Below are positions 56,839 through 64,000 of a DNA stretch of 64,000 bases, in pieces. A model generated the notes under the pieces. It was given only the letters and a program-made list of their open reading frames with translations. It was not told the origin of the DNA and searched no databases. A program made the translations under genes and the position numbers. The DNA is from DASXBJ01 sp036491755 (GTDB lineage: Bacteria > Chloroflexota > Dormibacteria > Dormibacterales > Dormibacteraceae). The stretch lies in contig DASXBJ010000066.1 in assembly GCA_036491755.1 (NCBI GenBank), forward strand, positions 11,534-75,533, read 5' to 3'. How positions within the stretch are numbered: position 1 is the first letter of the stretch; each line of letters begins with the position of its first letter.

Positions 56839-57284
56839 TCGAGCCGATCCGGCGGTCATTCGTCGTGGCGTGCTCGTGCGATCACGCCTTCGACACCTGG
56901 ACCGAACAGGCCTCGACCTGGTGGCCGAGGGAGCACACCGTCTCGCACGAGCCGGGCGCGAAGATCGTGTTCGAGCCACGGGCGGGCGGCAGAGTTTACG
57001 AGCGGACTCGGCAGGGGCACGAGATCGAATGGGGCCAGATCGTGGAGTGGGATCCGCCGCGACGCCTGCGCTATCGCTGGCACATCGCCACGGAAGCGGA
57101 CAACGCCACCGACGTCCAGATCGTCTTTCGCGAGCTCCCCGATGCCTCGACGCGCGTCGAGATCGAGCACGGTGGATGGGAAAGGCTCGGTGAGCGGGGT
57201 CAGGCGTGGCGCGATGCGAACCACGCCGGCTGGGACGGCGTGCTGCCCTCCTATGCCGAGCACTGCACGGCGATCAGACGCTGA
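56835..57284 (+). CDS. SRPBCC (AHSA1-like) ligand-binding protein
   Basis: A 149-residue START/SRPBCC-fold protein: SFVVACSCDHAFDTWTEQAS, TWWPREHTVS, VFEPRAGGRVYERTRQGHEI, WGQIVEWDPPRRLRYRWH, and a C-terminal helix. AHSA1-type proteins bind hydrophobic ligands in a deep cavity. It starts at GTG overlapping the arsR stop (GTGA) and is thus cotranslated. The pair is a common module in which the ArsR controls its own operon. Its tail overlaps the convergent carboxypeptidase gene by 11 bases. Confidence 0.9.
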   Translation: MIEPIRRSFVVACSCDHAFDTWTEQASTWWPREHTVSHEPGAKIVFEPRAGGRVYERTRQGHEIEWGQIVEWDPPRRLRYRWHIATEADNATDVQIVFRELPDASTRVEIEHGGWERLGERGQAWRDANHAGWDGVLPSYAEHCTAIRR

Positions 57285-58467
57285 GCCGGGTCAATCTCCA
57301 GAACCGTCCCGGCGGATACAGCGGGCCGGCGGTGACCAGCGGGACGTCAAGCGCGTAGTCGCCCAGCGCCAGGTGCTCAACGCCCTCTTGCGTGCCCGCC
57401 GGCAGCGGCTGATCGACGACGATCGTTTTGGCGTTCAACCGCTGGCGCAAAACCATGCCGGGCCACTCTGTCAAATCGACGTCGACCGTCGACACGAGGT
57501 CGGTCTGGGCGCCCCACGGCGTGACGTAGGTCGCGATGGTCTGGTTGCGGTCGATCACGCGGCGAACGTGCAGCGCCGCCTGCATCGCGGCGACAAGCGA
57601 TCTGGCAGCGGTGAAGGCAGCGTCGAGGGTCGGCTGTCCCATCACACAGCCGAATACGGACACCTGGTGGCCATCGACCGCCAAGTTCGCCGCGAACAGG
57701 AAGTTCGCGCCTGAGCTCAACCCGGAGCCGGTTTTGATTCCGACGATGCCCTGCTGCCCGAGCACCGCGTCCACGTTGTAGACGGTGCCGGCGACAGGGA
57801 GCTGAGCCTGCCCCAAAGCCACGATCTGGGCGATGACCTCCTGCTTCATGGCGACGATGCCGAGGCTCATCAGGTCGGTCGGCGTGCTCACGCTCCCGGG
57901 GTTGGCTCCGCTCGCGTCGGCAAATGTCGTCTGCGTCAGATGCAGCGACCTGGCCCGCGCATTCATCTTGGCCACGAAGGCGGCGACCGAACCCGCATCC
58001 CACTGCGCCAGCGTCTCGGCGAGGTTGTTGGCGGACGGTATCAGCAGACCCTGCAGCGCCTGTTGCTCGGTCAGCTGCTCACCGGCTTGCACCAGCACCA
58101 CCGACTCCCTGTCCGCCACGTCCCTTTGGTAGAACTGGACGTCGGCGCTGGTGATGGTGATCGCCGGCCCGCTCTCGTCTTTCTTCAGCGGCTTGTCCTC
58201 GAGGATGACCAGCGCGGTCATCACCTTGGTAACGCTCGCGGCGGCGATCGGCTGCTCGGTACCTGACCGGGCGACGAAGCCGAGGCCGGACACCGAGACG
58301 GCGCCCATGCCTTGAGCCGGCCAGGGCAGGACCGGCGCCGTGCCGGGCGCGGTATCGGACGCCGGCAGAGCGGGACTCGCCGCCACGGCCGGTATGGGAC
58401 GGAGGTAGCTCCAGGCGGCCACGCCCATGACGACGAGCACCAACACCGCCCCGACCCGCCACCGCAT
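57274..58467 (-). CDS. D-alanyl-D-alanine carboxypeptidase (PBP5-like)
   Basis: A 397-residue penicillin-binding protein of the DacA/S11 family with an N-terminal membrane anchor (VGAVLVLVVMGVAAWSYL). The catalytic SxxK is AAASVTKVMTAL, the SxN is LIPSANNLAE and the KTG is IVGIKTGSG. It would trim the terminal D-alanine of peptidoglycan stem peptides outside the membrane. The C-terminal 110 residues form a beta domain as in PBP5, without an obvious amphipathic tail anchor. Convergent with the SRPBCC gene. Confidence 0.92.
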   Translation of the reverse strand: MRWRVGAVLVLVVMGVAAWSYLRPIPAVAASPALPASDTAPGTAPVLPWPAQGMGAVSVSGLGFVARSGTEQPIAAASVTKVMTALVILEDKPLKKDESGPAITITSADVQFYQRDVADRESVVLVQAGEQLTEQQALQGLLIPSANNLAETLAQWDAGSVAAFVAKMNARARSLHLTQTTFADASGANPGSVSTPTDLMSLGIVAMKQEVIAQIVALGQAQLPVAGTVYNVDAVLGQQGIVGIKTGSGLSSGANFLFAANLAVDGHQVSVFGCVMGQPTLDAAFTAARSLVAAMQAALHVRRVIDRNQTIATYVTPWGAQTDLVSTVDVDLTEWPGMVLRQRLNAKTIVVDQPLPAGTQEGVEHLALGDYALDVPLVTAGPLYPPGRFWRLTRLSV

Positions 58468-58522
58468 CTAGTCCCACCATAGCGGGGCGGGGCTCAGGAT
58501 CAGGGCAGCGACCGGTTGCGAC

Positions 58523-59914
58523 TCAGCGTGTAACCGTCAGAACGTCGCCGAGCTCAAACCCTTTGTCGGTGATCTCGTAACGGTGCACGACCGGCCGGTG
58601 ATGCATGGCCCGCGTCTTCAAAACGGTCAGGGCACGGGCGAGCTCCGGCCCCTCCTGCACGTACTGCAGAAGTACGACGTTGTCGGTGAGGTGGGATATG
58701 CCGTGCTCGGAGATGCGACGGAGCTGAAAGAGGTCGGGCACCTCCACGATCATCATCAAGCTGATTCCGGAGCGTGTGCACCGTTGGGCCAGGGAGAACA
58801 TCCATTCCCGAAATCGCACCGGGTCCGTTGCCGTTGTCATCACGTCGGGCAGGCTGTCGATCACGATCCGCTTGGCGCCTGAGCTCTCGATAAGGTCGAG
58901 CAGCTCGTAAACCCACTCGTCGATGTACATGTCGACGACGCTGCGGCTGAGCACGTGAATGTTCTTGTTTCTCAGCGACCAGCCGAAGCTCTTGGCGATC
59001 CGGGCCAGCTGCGACTCGTTTTCCTGGAAAGTGGCCAGGATGCCCGGCTCGCCAACCTTGGCCCCGTGATAGAGGAAGTGAAGGCCCATCAGCGTCTTGC
59101 CGATCCCGGACGGCCCCGCGATCATCGTGGACGCGCCGGCCCAGTAACCGCCTTCCCCAAGAAGGTCGTCCAGGGCCTTGATTCCCGTCGCCACGCGTCT
59201 CTCGCTCAGCTTGTAGCGCGTATGGTCCTGGGCGTCGGCCAGGCGCGGAAAAACATCGAATCCATTGGCTGAGATCCGATAGGCGTGCTCTCCCGATCGA
59301 TACGCGCTACCGCGGAGCTTGAGCACCTGCATCACGCGTACCTCGCGCTCGGCAACCTGCTTGATGTCGAGGGCCAGGATCGCATCGGCCACGGCGAACT
59401 CGGCCTCCTCGAGCGCCTGGACTCGCGAGTACGGGGCATTCCACACGGCCGTTGTCGCACTCGCGGTCAACCGGCGGGTCAGGCCGTACAGGAAGCGCCG
59501 AAACGCGCTCGCGTCCGCGGCGAGCGCATGAAAGGCCCGGAAGCTGTCGATCACGACGATCGCCGGACGGAGCTCTTTGAGGTAGCCGTCGATGGCCTGG
59601 AGCACGTCGTCCAGCCCGTGCTCGCCGAGAACCTGCCCGAGATCCTCATAGACGATGTGCCCGTCGCGGATGGCGTCGCGGTTGAAGAACTTCAGCGACT
59701 CCCCGTAGCGCAGGATCTTGTCCAGTGGCTCGGACAGGGTCGAAAGGTAAAGGGCCCGGTTCTTGGCGCTTGCGTTGTGGAAGACGAACTGCTGGCTGAG
59801 GATCGTCTTGCCGCTGCCCGGGACGCCGACGATGAGGTTGATCGCGTTCTTGAGCAGCCCACCGTTGAGGATCAGGTCGAGGCGCGCATTCCCGCTGGGA
59901 AGCCGGTCTGTCAC
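58523..59914 (-). CDS. KaiC-like double-domain ATPase
   Basis: A 463-residue RecA/KaiC-superfamily protein with two ATPase domains. Walker A motifs are GVPGSGKT (residues 30-37) and AGPSGIGKT (about 270), Walker B strands are IVVIDSFRAFH and RIVIDSLPDVM. The first domain lacks the paired catalytic glutamates (LSTLSEP), the second keeps one (ATFQENE). The KaiC Ser/Thr phosphosites are not seen. It is translationally coupled (ATGA) to the MerR-receiver gene and no kaiA or kaiB is nearby, so a clock function is not supported; two-component-linked signalling is inferred. Confidence 0.9.
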   Translation of the reverse strand: MTDRLPSGNARLDLILNGGLLKNAINLIVGVPGSGKTILSQQFVFHNASAKNRALYLSTLSEPLDKILRYGESLKFFNRDAIRDGHIVYEDLGQVLGEHGLDDVLQAIDGYLKELRPAIVVIDSFRAFHALAADASAFRRFLYGLTRRLTASATTAVWNAPYSRVQALEEAEFAVADAILALDIKQVAEREVRVMQVLKLRGSAYRSGEHAYRISANGFDVFPRLADAQDHTRYKLSERRVATGIKALDDLLGEGGYWAGASTMIAGPSGIGKTLMGLHFLYHGAKVGEPGILATFQENESQLARIAKSFGWSLRNKNIHVLSRSVVDMYIDEWVYELLDLIESSGAKRIVIDSLPDVMTTATDPVRFREWMFSLAQRCTRSGISLMMIVEVPDLFQLRRISEHGISHLTDNVVLLQYVQEGPELARALTVLKTRAMHHRPVVHRYEITDKGFELGDVLTVTR

Positions 59915-60597
59915 CTCGCGATCTGGGCGCGGCGGGCAGGGCGGGCCAGGGCGCTGGTGCCGAGAAGGTCACGCACCGTCGAGACCAGGATCAGGGGCTC
60001 CAGGGGTTTCGCGATGAATGCGGCCGCTCCCGAGCGCATCGCCTCCTCCGCGCTGTCGATGGCGCTGACCGCGACGACAGCGGCGGCGCCCTTGGCCACG
60101 AACTCGCCAAGCAAGCGAAAACCCGCGCCGCCCGAGATCAGCAGGTCGAGGAGGACGACGCGCGGCGACCGTTCCTCGAACTGGAGCTTGGCCTGCGTGG
60201 CGTCAAGTGCGATCGCGACCTCGTAACCCTCTGTGCGCAGGAAATACTCGGCCAGCTCGGCGGCATAGGAATCCCTTTCCGCGAGCAGGATCAGCGGACG
60301 GTCGTGGGGCGCCTCTTCGGCTGCCGCCGCCGGGGCACGCCCGGCCGCCAGCTCCTGCACGAGCAAACGGTGCGCGTCCGCGGCGCTCGCGCCCTCTGCG
60401 AGGTGTGTCTTGATGAATCGCAGATGCTCCACCTGGGCGCGGGAGTAAAGGCGCTGCGACCCCTCACTGCGAATCGGGGTGATGACCCCGTAACGGTCTT
60501 CCCAGGCGCGCAGCGTCGACGTGGGAACGCTCAGCATCGCTGCCACCGCCCCGATGCTGTAGATCGCCTGATCCGGCTTTTCGCTCACGCTGGTCAC
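59911..60597 (-). CDS. MerR helix-turn-helix/receiver hybrid regulator
   Basis: A 228-residue fusion. Residues 12-70 are a MerR-type winged helix (YSIGAVAAMLSVPTSTLRAW, then EDRYGVITPIRS); residues 100-215 are a receiver domain with LLAERDS, phospho-Asp in VVLLDLLISGG, Ser in VAVSAID and Lys in FIAKPLEP. The receiver could be phosphorylated by a kinase encoded elsewhere. It precedes the KaiC-like gene with four bases overlapped. The GTG start lies eight bases after a TAGAGT element, so the message may be leaderless. Confidence 0.92.
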   Translation of the reverse strand: MTSVSEKPDQAIYSIGAVAAMLSVPTSTLRAWEDRYGVITPIRSEGSQRLYSRAQVEHLRFIKTHLAEGASAADAHRLLVQELAAGRAPAAAAEEAPHDRPLILLAERDSYAAELAEYFLRTEGYEVAIALDATQAKLQFEERSPRVVLLDLLISGGAGFRLLGEFVAKGAAAVVAVSAIDSAEEAMRSGAAAFIAKPLEPLILVSTVRDLLGTSALARPARRAQIAR

Positions 60598-60734
60598 TCC
60601 GGAACACTCTAGTGGGACTGCCTGTTAGAAAGATATATTGACTTACGAGGAGCTATTGCGCAAGTATCGTTTAAGTAGTACGATCTTGCCACTCTATAGT
60701 CCAACTTTCGCGGAGGATATACGGAACCGGGGGA
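60598..60734. promoter_or_regulatory. AT-rich divergent promoter region
   Basis: This 137-base gap is clearly more AT-rich than its surroundings. Minus strand: TAGAGT eight bases before the MerR-hybrid GTG. Plus strand: TTGACT, 18 bases, AAGTAT, and a second TATAGT further on, before GGAGG and the 67-residue gene. ATCGT-N9-ACGAT in the middle is a possible operator for the hybrid regulator. Confidence 0.45.
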
Positions 60735-60938
60735 ATGGCCATGCTGGAGAGTCGCGAAGTCTCGAGTAACGACGCCGAGCGCGAACTCAACGACACGATC
60801 GAGCACTGGGTCAACGTGATCGATCGGTGGGTTCAGGGCATCGACTCGGGCTTGGGAAGGGAGGCGGAAGTCGGGGAGCCGGTCGTCGAGACCGGCCCCC
60901 CCGCGGATGCGGAGCCGGGTGCGGCCGGCTTGGGGTAG
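60735..60938 (+). CDS. Small acidic protein, unknown
   Basis: A 67-residue acidic protein with an amphipathic helix (ELNDTIEHWVNVIDRWVQGI) and a proline/alanine-rich tail ending AEPGAAGLG. A purine-rich stretch (GGAGG and GGGGG) lies upstream of the ATG and a promoter further upstream. It precedes the second STAS gene by 39 bases and may be its operon partner. No family recognised. Confidence 0.6.
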   Translation: MAMLESREVSSNDAERELNDTIEHWVNVIDRWVQGIDSGLGREAEVGEPVVETGPPADAEPGAAGLG

Positions 60939-60977
60939 CGAGGTTTGCTGGGTCAGGAATCTGAGGATGCCGAGGGG

Positions 60978-61367
60978 ATGGGAGAGGTTCAGGTTTACGC
61001 CGACAAGCAGGTGGACATCTCGCGCGACGGCTCGGGCAGCCTTGCGGTCGCAGGATCGATCGACTATTTCAACGCCGACGCCGTCGCGAGGTGGCTGAGC
61101 GCCGAGATCGGACGCGCAATGCCTGGCGATGTGCTGGACGGCGCCGCGCAGGCCTCCGCCGCCGTGTCGCTCCCCGGCGACCTGCTCCTGGATCTGAGCC
61201 GCCTCGAGTTCTCTGATGTCACCGGCATCCGCGCCCTGGTCCGCGTCGCCGAGCACGCGGCGCAAGGCAGGCGCCTTGTCCTGCGGGGCCTACCTCCACA
61301 GATCGCGCGAGTCATGGCGGTGGTCGGATGGTCCGAGAGCCCCAAGCTGGTGGTGGAGCAACCGTAG
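60978..61367 (+). CDS. STAS-domain anti-anti-sigma factor-like protein (paralog 2)
   Basis: About 129 residues with a STAS domain: LDLSRLEFSDVTGIRALVRV holds the candidate phospho-serine, followed by LVLRGLPPQIARVMAVVGW. It closely matches the C-terminus of the STAS protein at 28 kb (GIRALVDAAE, then GLPQQIENVIRVTGW). An extra insertion of about 35 residues lies between the first two strands. ATG was chosen; a TTG 33 bases upstream has no Shine-Dalgarno. No anti-sigma partner gene is adjacent here. Confidence 0.82.
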   Translation: MGEVQVYADKQVDISRDGSGSLAVAGSIDYFNADAVARWLSAEIGRAMPGDVLDGAAQASAAVSLPGDLLLDLSRLEFSDVTGIRALVRVAEHAAQGRRLVLRGLPPQIARVMAVVGWSESPKLVVEQP

Positions 61368-61404
61368 CCCTCCGCCGGCGGCGCTCCCAGTATCCTGCCC
61401 TCCA

Positions 61405-62439
61405 GTGAAGGCGCTCGTCAAAGCCAGGGCGGAGCCGGGACTGTGGCTGCAGGATGTGGCCAACCCGGCCCCCGGTCCGGGCGAGGTGCTGATCCGGGTC
61501 CTCCGCACCGGCATCTGTGGCACCGACCTTCACATCGAAAGCTGGAACGAGTGGGCGCAGCACACGATCCAGCCCCCCCTCGTCATCGGCCACGAGTTCG
61601 TCGGCGAGGTCGTTGAGCTCGGCGACGGAGTGGCGTCCGTCTTTCCTGGAGAGATCGTCGGAGCCGAGGGCCACATCGTCTGCGGCAGGTGCCGCAACTG
61701 CCTGGCGGGGCGCCGCGCCCTCTGCGCCCATACCGTCGGTATCGGAGTGCAGCGAGACGGCGCATTCGCGGAGCTCATCGTGATGCCCGCCATCAACCTG
61801 TGGCCTCATCTCACCAAGATCGATCTGGACGTCGCGTCGATCTTCGACCCCTTTGGCAACGCCGTGCACACGGCGACTCAGTTCCGGGTGGTCGCCGAAG
61901 ACGTGCTGATCACCGGGGCGGGCCCGATCGGCATCATGGCGGCGCAGGTGGCGCGCCACAACGGTGCGCGGTTTGTCGTGATCACGGATGTCAGCGAGTA
62001 CCGCCTCGAGCTCGCGCGCAAGGTGGGCGTCACGCGAGCCGTCGACGTTGGCAAGACCTCCCTGGCGCAGGTGCAGCAGGAGCTGGGCATGAGCGAGGGC
62101 TTCGACGTCGGCTTCGAGATGTCCGGCCAGCCGAGCGCGTTGCGGGACATGATCGCCAACATGGCCCACGGCGGGCGGGTCGCCGTGCTCGGCCTGCCAG
62201 ACCACGAGTTCGCCGTGGACTGGTCGCAGGTGGTGTTCAAGATGCTGACGGTGAAGGGCGTTTATGGCAGGCAGATCTTCGAAACCTGGTACCAGATGTC
62301 CGTCTTCACCCAGAGCGGCCTGGACATCTCGCCGGTGATCACGCATCGCTTTCCATACCAGCAGTTCGAGGAGGCGTTCGCGGTCGCCCATTCGGGCCGG
62401 TGCGGCAAGGTCGTGCTCGACTGGACCGCGAAGGAGTAG
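61405..62439 (+). CDS. tdh: L-threonine 3-dehydrogenase
   Basis: A 344-residue zinc-dependent medium-chain dehydrogenase. It has the catalytic zinc site TGICGTDLHIESWNEWAQ and GHEFVGEVVELG, the structural zinc cysteines in CGRCRNCLAGRRALC, and the NAD-binding loop LITGAGPIGIMAAQVA. The GTDLHI...EWAQ stretch is specific to threonine dehydrogenase. It oxidises threonine to 2-amino-3-oxobutyrate, which the next gene product cleaves. Start GTG; length matches the family (341 in E. coli). Four bases separate it from kbl. Confidence 0.95.
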   Translation: MKALVKARAEPGLWLQDVANPAPGPGEVLIRVLRTGICGTDLHIESWNEWAQHTIQPPLVIGHEFVGEVVELGDGVASVFPGEIVGAEGHIVCGRCRNCLAGRRALCAHTVGIGVQRDGAFAELIVMPAINLWPHLTKIDLDVASIFDPFGNAVHTATQFRVVAEDVLITGAGPIGIMAAQVARHNGARFVVITDVSEYRLELARKVGVTRAVDVGKTSLAQVQQELGMSEGFDVGFEMSGQPSALRDMIANMAHGGRVAVLGLPDHEFAVDWSQVVFKMLTVKGVYGRQIFETWYQMSVFTQSGLDISPVITHRFPYQQFEEAFAVAHSGRCGKVVLDWTAKE

Positions 62440-62443
62440 CGAT

Positions 62444-63634
62444 TTGTTCGAGCGCATGCGAGCTCACCTCGTGACCCAGCTCGACGGAATCCGCGATGCG
62501 GGCCTCGAGAAGCAGGAACGGCTCCTGACCGGACCGCAGCGGTCCGTCGTCGACGTCCTGGACCGCGATGTCCTCAACCTCTGCGCCAACAACTACCTCG
62601 GGCTCGCCGACCATCCACAGGTGATCACCGCGGCGAAGGATGCCCTCGACCGCTGGGGTTACGGAATGGCCTCGGTGCGGTTCATCTGCGGCACGCAGGA
62701 GGTGCACAAGGAGCTGGAGGCGGCCCTCACCGATTTCCTGGGCACCGAGGACACCATTCTCTATTCCTCATGCTTCGACGCCAACGGCGGGTTCTTCGAG
62801 GCCCTTCTGGACGAAACGGATGCCATCATCTCCGACGCCCTCAACCACGCGAGCCTGATCGACGGCATCCGCTTGTGCAAGGCCCGGCGCCTGCGGTACG
62901 CCAACCGGGACATGGACGACCTCGAGAAGCAGCTTCGAGACAGCGCGGACGCGAGGTTTCGGATGATCGTGACCGACGGGGTCTTCTCGATGGATGGCTA
63001 CCTCGCCCCACTGCCGGAAATCTGCGACCTTGCCGACCAGCACGACGCGCTGGTCATGGTCGACGATTCGCACGCGGTCGGGTTCATGGGCGCCGGCGGA
63101 CGGGGCACCCACGAGCACCACGGCGTCATGGGACGCATCGACGCCATCTCGGGCACTTTGGGCAAGGCCTTGGGAGGCGCCAGCGGCGGCTACATCTCGG
63201 GGCGCAGGGAGCTGGTCGCCATGCTCCGCCAGCGTTCTCGCCCCTACCTTTTCTCCAACTCGGTCGCACCGCCGATCGTTGCGGCGAGCCTCAAGGTCCT
63301 GGAGCTGCTCCGCACCGCCGGCGACCTCAGGCAGCGCCTCACCGAGAACACCGTGTTCTTCAGAGACGAGATGACGAAGGCCGGCTTCGACGTCCTTCCG
63401 GGCGAGCATCCAATCGTGCCGATCATGGTCGGCGACGCGGCGCTCGCGGCCAGGATGGCCGATCTCATGCTGGAGCGGGGCGTCTACGTCGTCGGCTTTT
63501 CCTTCCCCGTGGTTCCGAGAGGCAAGGCGCGGATTCGGGTGCAGCTCTCCGCGTCCCATACCCGCGCTGACCTGGAGCGGGCGGTCGCCGCGTTCATCGC
63601 AACGCACGAGGAGCTGGGCGCAACCCCCCAGTAG
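62444..63634 (+). CDS. kbl: Glycine C-acetyltransferase (2-amino-3-ketobutyrate CoA ligase)
   Basis: A 396-residue PLP enzyme of the alpha-oxoamine synthase family that splits 2-amino-3-oxobutyrate with CoA into glycine and acetyl-CoA. It shows NLCANNYLGLADHP, GYGMASVRFICGTQEVHKEL, LYSSCFDANGGFFEALL, MVDDSHAVGFMGAGGRGTHE and the PLP lysine in ISGTLGKALGGASGG. It begins at TTG four bases after tdh, forming the standard tdh-kbl operon. The length equals that of E. coli Kbl within a few residues. Confidence 0.95.
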   Translation: MFERMRAHLVTQLDGIRDAGLEKQERLLTGPQRSVVDVLDRDVLNLCANNYLGLADHPQVITAAKDALDRWGYGMASVRFICGTQEVHKELEAALTDFLGTEDTILYSSCFDANGGFFEALLDETDAIISDALNHASLIDGIRLCKARRLRYANRDMDDLEKQLRDSADARFRMIVTDGVFSMDGYLAPLPEICDLADQHDALVMVDDSHAVGFMGAGGRGTHEHHGVMGRIDAISGTLGKALGGASGGYISGRRELVAMLRQRSRPYLFSNSVAPPIVAASLKVLELLRTAGDLRQRLTENTVFFRDEMTKAGFDVLPGEHPIVPIMVGDAALAARMADLMLERGVYVVGFSFPVVPRGKARIRVQLSASHTRADLERAVAAFIATHEELGATPQ

Positions 63635-63663
63635 CGGCGCTCCCCTGAGCGTTTTCACAGGTG

Positions 63664-63912
63664 ATGAGCGAACAAGAGCTGATGCTGGCGCAGGTCGGGC
63701 AGGTGCTGTCCCAGGTCGCACGGCCATACCGCTGCGACGAGACCATTCCGGCCGACGTGCAGGCCAGCCTGTCGCAGCTTGGCTTGCAGTGCGACGAGCG
63801 GACTCCGCGCGAAGAGGTGATCGCCCACCTGTGGGCGCGCAAGCGGACCTTGCAGGTGAACCTGGAATGCCTGTGGGGCGGACCCGGACCCACGTCGCCC
63901 GCAGCGGCCTGA
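63664..63912 (+). CDS. Small protein, unknown
   Basis: An 82-residue protein, mostly helical, MSEQELMLAQVGQVLSQVAR onward, with two cysteines (YRCDETIP, LQCDERTP) in a repeated CDE context and a tryptophan-containing end (HLWARKRTLQVNLECLWGG). A GTG one codon upstream is also possible. Its end overlaps the start of the topoisomerase gene by 46 bases in another frame. No family recognised. Confidence 0.55.
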   Translation: MSEQELMLAQVGQVLSQVARPYRCDETIPADVQASLSQLGLQCDERTPREEVIAHLWARKRTLQVNLECLWGGPGPTSPAAA

Positions 63913-64000
63913 CCCAGGCTCCCGACCCGGCCGAAGCCGCCCAGGAAGCGGGGCTCACCTATACCTCCGACCTCGAGCCGGGCATTCGCCGCATTCGCAA
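63867..64000 (+). CDS. Eukaryotic-type DNA topoisomerase IB (N-terminus only)
   Basis: The first 44 residues are visible before the window ends: a polar lead MPVGRTRTHVARSG, then AAQEAGLTYTSDLEPGIRRI. The phrase GLTYTSDLEPGIRR is the conserved beginning of bacterial poxvirus-like type IB topoisomerases, which relax supercoils through a 3'-phosphotyrosine. The catalytic residues lie beyond the window, so the call rests on this short match. The ATG overlaps the preceding small gene; an AGGTGA lies upstream. Confidence 0.7.
   Translation, partial: MPVGRTRTHVARSGLTQAPDPAEAAQEAGLTYTSDLEPGIRRIR

Noticed and set aside
58523..60597. Circadian clock locus
   Set aside because: No kaiA or kaiB, and the KaiC autophosphorylation sites are absent. 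The protein is KaiC-like only in fold.
1..64000. Mobile elements, CRISPR arrays, rRNA or tRNA genes
   Set aside because: None was recognised: no transposase or integrase reading frame, no regularly spaced repeats, and no tRNA or rRNA-like segments. A short tRNA could still be missed by eye; tRNAscan would settle this.

Overview
The window is high-GC bacterial chromosome (mostly GC-ending codons, many GTG and TTG starts, several starts that look leaderless). No rRNA, tRNA, CRISPR array, transposase, integrase or phage module was recognised. An F420-type LLM oxidoreductase, a group II truncated haemoglobin, DUF3052 and DUF2254-like proteins, a PPi-type phosphofructokinase, a sulfocyanin-like lipoprotein and a eukaryotic-type topoisomerase IB together suggest a soil Terrabacteria lineage such as Chloroflexota, Dormibacterota or an actinobacterial relative. 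This placement is inference; there is no marker gene in the window.

Layout. 1-3.6 kb: MoxR, DUF58 and TgpA-like transglutaminase operon, cut by the window edge. 3.7-8.3 kb: ECF sigma factor with a membrane partner, hydrolase, cobalamin adenosyltransferase, PPi-type phosphofructokinase, HAD phosphatase. 8.4-16.4 kb: membrane proteins, truncated haemoglobin, DUF2268 protease with MFS exporter, ornithine cyclodeaminase-like enzyme, phosphoesterase, DUF3052, degenerate sulfocyanin and other lipoproteins. 16.5-22.3 kb: glycosidase, LCP and propeller proteins of the envelope, patatin, proline dehydrogenase. 22.4-27.4 kb: stress or envelope small proteins, YihY, DUF3618, holin-like protein, NRAMP-like transporter. 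27.5-34.8 kb: PAP2, a STAS plus MEDS/HATPase partner-switching pair, DUF72, membrane proteins, a two-component system. 34.8-39.8 kb: a divergent locus of three transglutaminases, a circularly permuted ATP-grasp and an alpha-E protein, which probably makes or edits a peptide-like product. 39.8-42.3 kb: ACT protein and citramalate synthase, the latter behind an isoleucine-rich leader peptide and attenuator. 42.3-46.5 kb: XRE-TPR regulator, a tiny exported peptide gene and a PAS histidine kinase. 46.5-52.6 kb: Rieske oxygenase, amino-acid permease, class III aminotransferase, ureohydrolase and LLM oxidoreductase, a probable nitrogen-compound catabolic set. 52.6-57.3 kb: HD-GYP, ECF sigma with zinc anti-sigma and a target propeller gene, a candidate SelW-like selenoprotein, ArsR with SRPBCC. 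57.3-61.4 kb: D,D-carboxypeptidase, a KaiC-like ATPase with a MerR-receiver hybrid, and a second STAS protein. 61.4-64 kb: threonine dehydrogenase and glycine C-acetyltransferase (threonine to glycine plus acetyl-CoA), then the start of a topoisomerase IB.

The strongest unusual signals are a UGA codon inside a CxxU motif of a SelW/Rdx gene (55.9 kb), the cimA attenuator (40.57-40.69 kb), and a 32-residue peptide gene directly upstream of an XRE-TPR regulator (43.8 kb), an arrangement like RRNPP peptide signalling. No gene-free stretch exceeds 300 bases.
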